Below, in pieces: positions 55,584 through 64,000 of a stretch of DNA of 64,000 nucleotides (positions within the stretch are counted from its first letter, which is position 1; each line of letters opens with the position of its first letter). The notes beneath the pieces were generated by a model, which was given only the letters and a program-made list of their open reading frames with translations, was not told the origin of the DNA and made no database searches. The stretch is taken from positions 204,578 to 268,577 of the forward strand of contig VSDK01014227.1 in NCBI GenBank assembly GCA_009767595.1. Direction: 5' to 3'. This DNA is from Symbiodinium kawagutii. Lineage: Eukaryota > Sar > Dinophyceae > Suessiales > Symbiodiniaceae. Made by a program: the position numbers and the translations under genes.

Positions 55584-55917
55584 CGGAATGCCCAAAAGGA
55601 ACCACTCTCCCTGCGGCGACTCCGCGAATCTTTGTCGCAGACCCGGCGGATTTTTCGGCCTTCACACAACGGTCACAATGGAATGAAGATAAGACAGGGC
55701 CATCCTGAGTACTGTAAAAACCAGTTTGATGTTTGTGTTGGCTTGCTGTGAAACCATGTGAAACCTTGTGCATATTCGAACTCATAATTTCCATAAATTT
55801 TATCTTTCGACAAAAAAACCGACTTGCAATGTCATGTTGGTCTGCCAATGCAACCGACATTCACAATTTCATCACAATTCAGTTTTATCGCTTGATGCGT
55901 TTAGGACAACCCCCATT

Positions 55918-56025
55918 TGGGCGTTTCTGAAAATAGGGGGCCAAAATCATCCAGTTTATTAACCACTTGTAGGGATAAACCATCCATAGCTTTGGGGTCC
56001 AGTATGGCTTGAGAACCCCCCATAC
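55918..56025. mobile_element. Family A element, copy 7
   Basis: TTGGGCGTTTCTGAAAATAG to GGCTTGAGAACCCCCCA. The ends are more diverged than in other copies but inverted and in place. The interior keeps AAATCATCCAGTTTATTAACC. Confidence 0.75.
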
Positions 56026-56488
56026 TGCAATGAATTTCCATTGAATTGGACATACTGCCACATGAAACAAGTGCCAGGAGTTTGGAACGACTGGAGCGTC
56101 AACGTCACGCGTGACAGCCTCAGATCCGGAGCCTGGACATAGCGTGCGCCACCACCTGCACACGCATCTTCCTGCTGCATCTTGAGGCTAAGGGATCGCT
56201 TTGAAGCTTATCCTGGAGGCATGGACAATGGCAATCCGTCCATGTGTGGCATGAACATGGCGAGAAAAGGTTCTGATCAACGGCAGTGCAACAGTAAAGC
56301 ATCATGAAAGATCACAGTGAATTCATGAAAAACCATGAAACACCATGGTCCATGCTCAGTTTGGTTCTGCATTGAGCTGTGTTCGGTTTTGCACGTTACC
56401 TCGCAGGTTTAGGCTCGGCAGAGAAGGTTACGAGTGAGCTTCGTGAGGGTTTGCAGCTCAGAAACATCCAAAGACTGGTGCGCAGATA

Positions 56489-56592
56489 TGGTGGTTTCTT
56501 AAAATAGGGAGCACCCAAAACGGTTGGGTTATTGCTATAAATGGTTAATAATGGATGATTTGGAGGTACCCCTGTTTGGAGAAACACCCATA
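56489..56592. mobile_element. Family A element, copy 8
   Basis: GGTGGTTTCTTAAAATAGGG to CCCTGTTTGGAGAAACACCC, flanked by ATAT on both sides. The interior has GTTAATAATGGATGATTTGG, as in copy 4. Confidence 0.9.
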
Positions 56593-56939
56593 TTGAGAGA
56601 TGTTGAGATTCTTGGAACCAAGATAGGCATTATTTTCGGGAAGTGAACCACCTGGTCCTGATTTAATTTGAGTCGTTCATCAGTATAACTTGAACTTAAT
56701 TTTATCATCATTGAAGTGTGATATTAACAGATACAGTAACAACTGAGTCAGTTAAGTAAGTTGTTCAATTATAAAATTAGTTAATTGATCTCAGATCTTC
56801 AAATTTGTGGCCTCAAGACAGTATGTTTTTTCTGGGTCACCGGCCCCTTCGAGGCGATGGTCGGCGCCGACCTTTGTCTCCGAGGTGGCCCGCGACGTGG
56901 AGAGGATTTTTTAAATAAAACTTAACGTTAGTTTACTAA

Positions 56940-56972
56940 TGGGTTACTAATGGTTACTAATGGTTACTAAAT
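56940..56972 (+). repeat. Tandem array, period 10 (TGGTTACTAA)
   Basis: Three full units and a fourth partial unit lie in a stretch (56600-57060) that is otherwise AT-rich and without a recognised exon, apart from a short GC-rich piece at 56835-56905. Confidence 0.85.
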
Positions 56973-57712
56973 GGTTGATTACTTAGCAACTATAATGAGT
57001 TACAAACGATTACTAATGGTTGTGCAACACAAAGATACCTTCCACCATTAGTAACCAACCATTATTAGCCCAAGTGATATGGCTTGACCTCGACTTTCCA
57101 AATCTTATGTGTCCGGAGAATTGCGATCCGAGTTCGCTGGAAAGTGTCCGAAACGACATTTGAACTTTGCCTCCACATACCGCCACTTTTGCTACAGGCA
57201 ATCAGAATCACCACCACGGCGGGGTATTGAACTCAGACTTAGGTACCGACTTGCTTTCAAAGACTTGAGTATGCCTCTGCGTTGCTTTCTTGAAGGATAG
57301 AGGCAAAGATGGCAAGGCTACAACGCAAAACGAATCAAAACTATCTTCTTGGACCTTGGATATTCTTGATGCATGCCGACAAAACCGACCCAGCAGATGA
57401 ACCTCTTGCACAATTGTATTCAGTCTGTCAAAGAGCATCAACGAGCAAGCTTGACCAGTTGCAGCAACATGTCTCAATGTTTTTTGCCGACAAGCTTCTG
57501 GCTCCTTGCCCCCTGTATCGCTCTTGGAATCGTTGAGGGACGACTTGAGAAGGAGACTGCGGGGATTTGTCAAGTCCTCGTGCAGAGATGTACCATATTC
57601 CATTTCTATATATATATATATATATCTCTCTCTCTCTCCCTCGTTTTTGCATCTCCTTCCGACCTTTTTCATCATTGCATAAGTGTATTCACTTTCAGTG
57701 GCAGGGGGTGGG

Positions 57713-57883
57713 TCGCCCCTCAGATCTAAGCTTAGCCTACTCTGGCTTTGGCTACTTGGCAAAAGCTTGCGCGAGCACTGGAGCTGCCACGAGGGAGATG
57801 GTTCGCCCCTCAGATCTAAGCTTAGCCTACTCTGGCTTTGGCTACTTGGCAAAAGCTTGCGCGAGCACTGGAGCTGCCACGAG
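57713..57883 (+). repeat. 90-base tandem duplication of intron end plus exon start
   Basis: TCGCCCCTCAGATCTAAGCT starts at 57713 and again at 57803. Eighty bases are identical, including the AG acceptor (CTTAG) and the first 55 bases of the exon that follows. The second copy runs into the exon; the first ends in GGAGATGG. Confidence 0.95.
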
Positions 57884-58062
57884 ATGTCAAACCACTTTTT
57901 CATGTTACTGATAATGGCTCAGGTTCTTCCGGCTACTTGGCTGAACCTCGAGACTTCAAGACTTTCAACATGCCAAGACTATCAAAGACTGCTGCACAAA
58001 AGAACACAATGTCAGGTGGTCCTCGTCCGAAAGACAAAAAGTATAGCTCTATGGACTGAGAC
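57826..58062 (+). CDS. Terminal exon of an unknown protein, acceptor duplicated upstream
   Basis: From the acceptor CTTAG the frame reads L-A-T-W-Q-K-L-A-R-A-L-E-L-P-R-D-V-K-P, then D-N-G-S-G-S-S-G-Y-L-A-E-P-R-D-F-K and K-N-T-M-S-G-G-P-R-P-K-D-K-K, to TGA: clearly coding with a basic tail. Earlier exons may be at 57330-57535 (L-D-Q-L-Q-Q-H-V-S-M-F-F-A-D-K), where the minus strand is open too. No family is recognised. Confidence 0.55.
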
Positions 58063-58489
58063 TCAGTGATGGGAACCTTCGAAACAAGACCTTTGACAAT
58101 ATTTGACAATCTGGAACTGTGTTGATGAACTGTGATTAAGATAGCCGAGAGTGAATTGCTTTGCAGGATTTGCAGAACTTCAGTGAGTGTCGTTGGCAAC
58201 TTGCCTTAAGTACGTTGGTTTGTGTCAGAATGGCGGAGATGCTTAGGTCATTTCACTTTTGTTTGTTCTGATCAGCGTGTGAATATGTGTCTCTCTCTCT
58301 CTCTCTCCGGATAATTTTCTTTATTGATTAATCTGTACTGTAGTCTCTTCTATGGGCGTTGACCCCACAGAAGTGGACGTCGATGGTTGTGTTGTCACTA
58401 ACAAAGCGCCGGGAAAGCACAAAACACAAAACTGACCTCAAAGAAGTTTCAGAGACTGAGATGTTTTTTTTTTCAGTGCATAAACAATT

Positions 58490-58690
58490 TCACCATTGGA
58501 ACGACAAGGTTGCTGGCTGGTTGAGTCGCAGCCGGGCTTGCCTCCCAGGCGGATCTACAGGTGTGTGAATTCTCTGCCCTGGGATGCTTGGAGCATCGAG
58601 TTTCGGGTGAAGACCTATGGGGTCACCCCAGGGGTCCCCAGGGGTCACCAGGGCATGCCGCCCTTGAAGACGGTCTAGGACTTCATTCAG
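58490..58690 (-). CDS. Candidate minus-strand exon
   Basis: Minus frame N-E-V-L-D-R-L-Q-G-R-H-A-L-V-T-P-G-D-P-W is protein-like, but the + strand is open as well (R-R-I-Y-R-C-V-N-S-L-P-W-D-A-W) over CCCCAGGGGT repeats. Undecided. Confidence 0.2.
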   Translation of the reverse strand: MNEVLDRLQGRHALVTPGDPWGDPIGLHPKLDAPSIPGQRIHTPVDPPGRQARLRLNQPATLSFQW

Positions 58691-58717
58691 CCTGGATGTG
58701 ACATGTAGAAAGCTCAG

Positions 58718-61700
58718 GAGATTCTCGTGAGCCTGGTGATTTGCCTCAACTTCGTTGTCATTATCATGGAAGCCAACTATGGAGCAGAATGTGATGGAGA
58801 TATGATCAGTCATGCCTGCACGCTTTCGGTGATGCCGAAATTGTTGGCAGAACTTACAAAGCAGCGGGCACATGCGGGCACGATAAGATCACCCTACAAA
58901 CAGATTGCTCCAGTTCAAATGTGATGCTATCAACATGTCAATGTATCAACTTCATCAACTAAGACTGAGTATTATGCTCTGTGTATTAATATCAATTATC
59001 AACAAAGTATTCTACGCTACATGAATATATCTGTGTTAATAATAATATAGATAATGATATTAACATAGAGCAAACAGGTAAGAAGCTACAGCAGGACTTG
59101 GTCCATGTAGCTGCGTTGCGTACCAGGTGGCTGTGTGCCAAGTTATTTGGCGGTTGTGAACTATTGCTTCGTGGGTTTCTATAGCTTGGAAGCTTCTGCC
59201 ACTTGGAGAGAAACCTGATGAACATTCAACTGTCTTGATCGATTTGGCCGCTGTTTAATGCTGTTCATGGGCGAAGTAATGGGATTCGGAGGGATACTTA
59301 TCGGACAACTTTCGCTGATCCATGTAGAGCATCAGAGTAGCACTTTTCCAAAGCAACCGCAGCTGAGACGTCAGGCAACTTTATTTGTCTATAGATCTCT
59401 GGTGCTGAGAGATCAGTGGACACTCTTCGATTTATGCATTGTACTCATGGCCTGGGTGGACATGCTAGTCTCAGCCATCGTCACAACTGCCCCTTGCCGT
59501 CCAAGTAGACTCAGCCTTCGCGAAGTCAGGATCCCGCAAACGAAGATTTATGATAAGTGGATACGTATGGCATATACAGTGCTCATCAGATCCCATCAGA
59601 CATTCGAGTTCTCGCTCTTGATCTTTTTGCAACTTCAGAGTACTTGTACTTACATTAGCAACTTTCCACTTTGTTGCCGTTCAATGCCGTTCACATTCTG
59701 CAGGCCAATGCCCTGCACCAGTTGGTATGATGATATTGAACGATTCTTTTTGCATCTTTTTGCAGTAAATTTGTCAACGTATTTTTTATATGTGTTTGCT
59801 TTCAACGTGTTTTTGATCGACATCTATATCTACCGTCAGCTTGCAGATTCATCGAGAAACATCTGTGCACAGCTCGTGGCTTCGTGGCCTCTGAGGCTGG
59901 CATGCAGGAAGTTCAGCTGTTAAGGCTTTTCCGTATTGCACGCCTGGCACGCGCAGCAAGGAGCGGATCGATATGTCAGATGATGTCAGATGTGAAACCA
60001 GGATGCAACACTTAGATACCACCAAAACGGTCCGCCTCAGGATTTGATTCAGCAATGATACACAATGATAAGGCAGAACTCAAGCACAATAATCAGAAGA
60101 ATTCGTGATGAAGTTGAAACATGTAAAATTTGGTTCAAGTTCCTCCCTCTACCTGCCCTGCGAGCTGCTAGGATTGTGCACATGTCCCCGGAACTTCGGG
60201 CGATGATGAATGGTGTCATCAGTGCTTTGACCACGGTCTTCTGGGGGCTGCTTGGACAAAATCCCTTCCCATCCCCTGGTGAACCCACCCAGAAACTCTC
60301 GTTTCGTATGGTTGAGTAGGGAATCTATACATTTGAGACGGAGGGAGGCTTCATACTACGGAGAAGACTTTGATTTGGGTCAATATGGGTCACATTTTTT
60401 TTCCTGGAATTCAGCAGAGCGAGTTCTTGGATGGTTCTTGGTTGAGTCTTGGTCCAAGAGGATTGATGTCTCGAAAGGCAAACACGCGGAAAGCAAATGG
60501 ATTTGATTGATGATGATGAGTTGCCAGGCTGATTATGGTGATGCTCCTACTTGCCGTTTGGGCTGTCCTGGCCGTAGAATTGCTGCAGCGAAGTTGCACG
60601 AATGCCGGAGGGATGGGGCGCAATGTTCATCATTGGCAATTGTCATTAGTCAAAGTGTGTCAAAGTATTTCGCAACTTGTCACATTTGTTGACACACTTT
60701 GATTGATCATAGTTTATCACTGACTCACACTTGTTGATCATTTGTGACTCGCACTTGTCGACCAAATTTGATCAACTTGTGATTGGATGCGCCTCCAAGG
60801 CATGAAACTGCGCAAGAGGTTCACGCAGATGATGGACGTTGTTTGAAGGCAGCGCTCTCAGCATCGTTCAAACATCTCAAACTGTCCTCATCGTCGTCAT
60901 CGAACCTCGCCTTGCTGCAAGTCGTTGTGCTTGTGTGGTCGATGGATGTCGATGACAGGCCTTTGACTCCGTGTTCCAAGTGATGCTGATGTTCTTCCAA
61001 ACTCTGATGGCTGGAGACAGCTGGGGAGACTGTGCCGTTCCAATGATCCAGAAGAACCCGCTGTCGATCATCATCTTCGGTGGTCCCTTGGGCGCGGCGT
61101 CATTGCGACGACGCGAGTTGCGATCCATGGCGATCCATGTTTTTTTTTTGCACTCTGACAATGATGTTTACACGCGCTGCGAAAATCTATGAGACTGCAA
61201 TTCGTAGTTGTTGAAAGCATGTCGTGATTTGAACAAAAACGATACACGAGACAAAGAGGACTGAAACGTGAACAGTTCGAAACAAGAAACCAGAACCCAA
61301 GGGCGTACAGGTTTTGTTTTGGTAGTTTTCCTGACACAGCCTTGATCACAGGTTCTTTGCTGACAGTTCAGCTTGGCTTTGCCAACCTGGTCTTGGCTGT
61401 GATTGTCTGAAGCCTAGCATTATTCTTGTCTTTAGTTTGGCTTCATGACTATGCGGCTATCCGCCATAGATACAACTGCAACGGGACTGACATGACTGAC
61501 ATGATTGACACGATTGACATGACTGTCAGCCGACATGTTTCGCACTGTGATCCACTATCCACTGATCCACTCTGCTCCACTCTGATCCTCTCTGCTCCAC
61601 TCTGATCCATTTGGCAGTGGGTCAAAACCCTGTACCCCTGGTTCCCTATCATTAACCATTGTTTTCCCTATAGTTTGTTGGTTATTAACCACCATTATTG

Positions 61701-63774
61701 GTTGGCTGATATTGACCCATAGCCATTTGCAAAATCTCTCCTGGCACGTGCCACCTTTCTGTCGTGCAGGTCGAAAGAGCTCGGCAGGCGCATGAGGAAG
61801 AGCAGAGGCAGAATGTCGTCGAGCAGCACGGAGCCCAGCGCGGACGTCATGAAGTGACACGTGACCTCTCCAGGTCACGTAGATTCAACATGGTGGTTTC
61901 TCAAAATATCAGGGGTACCCCAAAAATGGTTGGTTTACTACAATAACAACTAACATTGGATGATCGGGGGTACCCCTGCTTTGATTTTGAGAAACACTGA
62001 AAAAAATGCAATCAATGCATTTGAAAGATGTTTTTTCTCACATTTTCTATTTGTTTTTATATTTGTGGAGTGTGAGAAGACACAATCATCAATTCACACT
62101 CACCATTAACTCTTACTCTCAAACTCAACATTCACTCTTACTCTCAAATTCAACATTCATCAACATTAATTCTTACACTCTTTTCTTACACTTTTTATTT
62201 CTTCAACCTTTAGGGTCTTCACACTCGCTATTTGCCCAGCTCTCAGGATGAAGAAGCGCCGGGAGGCGGAGAATCGCCTGCTGGAGATGTGTCAAGCGAT
62301 TGACGTGGACAAAGATGGTGCCTAGACAGCTGTTGAAGCAGCAAAATGCCTTGAAAGGTCTGTGAACCTTCACATGACATGAATGCTAGCTCATCCAAGT
62401 AACAAGTATAAATTATAAAGATTACAGGATGATGATGAAGTTGCAATCAATTGCATGCAGTTGCAACATGCCGTTGACGTGTGTGATGAATGTTAAAGAT
62501 AGAATATCCTTCTGTATTCCTGCACTCAAACAGATAATGTACCTCATACATCTCCACTTATAGATTGTGAGCTTCCCCAATTTGTGACATGGTATGCTTT
62601 TGCCTTTGCCTCCTTGACATCTCAGGAATTCTAACCCTCGAAGAACTGATGGAAGCATACGCTACAAACGAGGTGCAGTGCTGCACAGTGGACCAGATCT
62701 AGTCAATCTAGTCGATAAGCTTTCAAAGGGGTGATAGGGATGGCATGGAGCACTCTGTGCCACATACTTGCTGTCTCTGGCTGCTCTGGGTCGGGAGTGT
62801 GCCACCTACCAGTACTTATCTCTTGAGGGCATTTCAGCCTTTTCAACGTTTTGACAACGTTTTGCAATTTGTTGTTTGATCGGTTCTGATCGACATGTTT
62901 GCACCTCCGGGAAGAATGGCCCTTCGCAAGGATCGGCCATCACGACATTCAATGCAAACACACTCGAATGCAATTGCTTTTTCAGTGATGTTCTTGTCTT
63001 TTCGCCCCAAGATGGTCCGAATTCTGAAAGATTTACGCCGAACAATAGCTGCCAGGGCGTCATTTCTTCGATCCAGATTTTTCAGTGCCAAGATGACGTG
63101 AGCTGATCTGCTTCAGGACTTCCGAAAGACTTTGATGTTGCTGGAGATCGACGAGACTGATCTCATTTGTCTCTTTGACCTCATGGACGTAGATCGTTCT
63201 GGTGACTTAACCTACGAGGAGACACAACGCATTTGCATGCATTTGCGGCATTTGCAGGAATTTTCAACAGGAGGCAACGGCAACTCTGCAGCTGTGCAAT
63301 TCTGTACACTTCTCCAGTCCAATCCCGGTGCATCTCACGCGCGCAGGAGCTGGTGAATTGCATTCACAAGTCGGAGACCAACGACTTGAAGCGGCAGATG
63401 ATGCTCGTTAAACTGCAGGTGCTTGGGTGGATCGCGAGAATGAAACCAGCGTGTTGGTTGGCTATGGTTGGCTATTGATGGTGATGATTAATTAGCATTT
63501 GCTCGTTTCAATCAACCATTACCATCCCACGTTCATAGTTTGCTTATAGTCACATGTCGCAAACACATTGATGATATGACAATGATATGATCAATGATAT
63601 GACAATAATATGTGATCCTTGATAGTCATTAAGAATGGCATCAGCAGATGTCACCAGATACCAGCTGGCTGATGTGACGAAGAAGTGTGCGCCCAGGTCC
63701 AAGACATCTGGCTTCGAGTCCGGGATACTCTGAACGATGCGCAAGAGAACATCATTAGCTCCGTGAAGGGAGAG
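58718..63774 (+). CDS. Voltage-gated cation channel with C-terminal EF-hands
   Basis: Exons follow the order of a six-helix channel domain. S1, 58718-58828: I-C-L-N-F-V-V-I-I-M-E-A-N. S2 end, about 59128-59190: C-E-L-L-L-R-G-F. S3, about 59380-59500: R-D-Q-W-T-L-F-D-L-C-I-V-L. S4, about 59900-59985: L-L-R-L-F-R-I-A-R-L-A-R-A-A-R. S4-S5/S5, about 60127-60290: M-S-P-E-L-R-A-M-M-N-G-V. Pore, 60959 to about 61080: F-F-Q-T-L-M-A-G-D-S-W-G-D. EF-hand 1, 62249-62314 joined to 62626-62675: loop D-V-D-K-D-G-I-L-T-L-E-E. EF-hand 2 from 63117: D-V-D-R-S-G-D-L-T-Y-E-E. Then 63347-63418 and 63697-63774, in phase. The gene continues past 63774. One-domain channels of this kind in protists pass Na or Ca; calcium regulation through the EF-hands is inferred. 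The start is not identified. Confidence 0.78.
60650..60702. repeat. 14-base perfect inverted repeat
   Basis: TCAAAGTGTGTCAA at 60650-60663 pairs with its complement at 60689-60702. Related words (ACTTGTTGATCA, ACTTGTGA) repeat to 60785. It lies in a channel-gene intron. Confidence 0.75.
61494..61610 (+). repeat. Two short tandem arrays, periods about 9 and 10
   Basis: 61494-61530 repeats TGACATGAC-type 9-base units. 61563-61610 holds five 10-base units alternating TGATCCACTC and TGCTCCACTC. The second array abuts the left end of the reversed family B element. Confidence 0.85.
61613..61725 (-). mobile_element. Family B element in reverse orientation, copy 7
   Basis: On the + strand it reads GGCAGTGGGTCAAAACCCTG to ATATTGACCCATAGCC, with GTACCCCTGGTTCCC near the left. 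CATTTG stands on both sides. It is the only reversed family B copy, in an intron of the channel gene. Confidence 0.9.
61890..61999. mobile_element. Family A element, copy 9
   Basis: GGTGGTTTCTCAAAATATC to TTGATTTTGAGAAACACT. A few bases (TC, TTGA) are inserted near each end compared with other copies. It lies 165 bases from copy 7 of family B, in the same intron. Confidence 0.85.
62010..62247 (+). repeat. G-poor CTTACTCTCAAA-rich tract before the EF-hand exon
   Basis: Repeats of CTTACTCTCAAACTCAACATTCA drift to TTACACTC and end at the acceptor CTCTCAG before 62248. Few G are present over about 170 bases. Confidence 0.75.
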
Positions 63775-64000
63775 GTGGGAGATGTTGTCTGAGCTGGGAA
63801 GCCATGAAGATTCCATGGATGGGCATCGAACTGCGTCACGGTTGGATTATTGATGATTACAGTATACATGAAAGTTTTGTATGTCATGAAATCTAGGATT
63901 ATAGTAATTGTATGAAATTGTTGTAGTGAAATCAACAAGTATATATGACCAGAAAACACTCGAGCAAATATCGACCACGGCTCATATTTTGAGCAGGAAT

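Noticed and set aside
57208..57903. 231-codon minus-strand frame
   Set aside because: It spans a (TA)n(TC)n microsatellite, giving an Ile-Tyr run, and the complement of a clear + strand exon duplication.
59258..59923. 221-codon + frame as a single exon
   Set aside because: Only about 59380-59500 (channel S3) is protein-like; the rest reads through an intron.
62300..62640. Apparent non-canonical CC-AG intron splitting the first EF-hand
   Set aside because: Using GT at GATG|GTGCC gives a canonical GT-AG intron and a perfect 12-residue EF loop.

Overview
The window looks like nuclear DNA of a dinoflagellate, most likely a Symbiodiniaceae/Suessiales-type alga. Signs of this are: low gene density; genes cut into 50-300 base exons with GC-AG as well as GT-AG introns (four GC donors in one gene at 5.7-10.6 kb); a secreted protein with a C-S-L-S-L-L-Q segment after its signal peptide; almost every convincing gene on the + strand; and dozens of short transposon-like elements inside introns. 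Nothing supports a prokaryotic origin. No rRNA, tRNA or CRISPR array was seen. I reconstructed exons by eye from open frames, splice sites, phase and family motifs, so gene ends are often missing and some neighbouring exons may belong to separate genes.

Layout. 0-5 kb: a (CAT)n tract and one large exon of a C2-like protein (2.2-4.1 kb). 5.7-10.6 kb: the N-terminal half of a MutL homologue closest to MLH3, whose 2.5 kb intron 6812-9356 holds a complete small secreted cysteine-rich gene (7755-8745). 11-18 kb: weak exon candidates and a 220-base inverted-repeat element filled with CGTAGGC repeats. 18.3-20.1 kb: tandem repeats around a decayed retroelement RNase H region. 21-30 kb: a sulfotransferase-type exon, an unrecognised multi-exon gene (23.0-24.8 kb), a possible mitochondrial-targeted N-terminus and several orphan exons. 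30-37 kb: a Gln/His-rich exon and a three-KH-domain RNA-binding protein. 39.0-40.2 kb: an uninterrupted ankyrin plus GNAT acetyltransferase gene. 40.7-50.7 kb: a long series of coiled-coil exons. 52-58 kb: orphan exons, including one duplicated with its splice acceptor. 58.7 kb to the right edge: a voltage-gated cation channel with EF-hands.

The most distinctive content is mobile and repetitive. Three families of short inverted-repeat elements (A, B, C; at least 19 copies) lie in introns or next to exons. For family C, two copies are exactly the intron: its inverted ends carry both the GT donor and the AG acceptor, and the reading frame joins across it. These behave as introners, transposons that make introns. 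Separately, perfect or near-perfect tandem duplications with a period of 10 bases recur at more than twenty places, far above chance expectation.

The genes do not form one pathway. They look like an ordinary one-directional dinoflagellate gene array with functions in DNA repair, RNA binding, cytoskeleton, sulfation, protein acetylation and ion transport.
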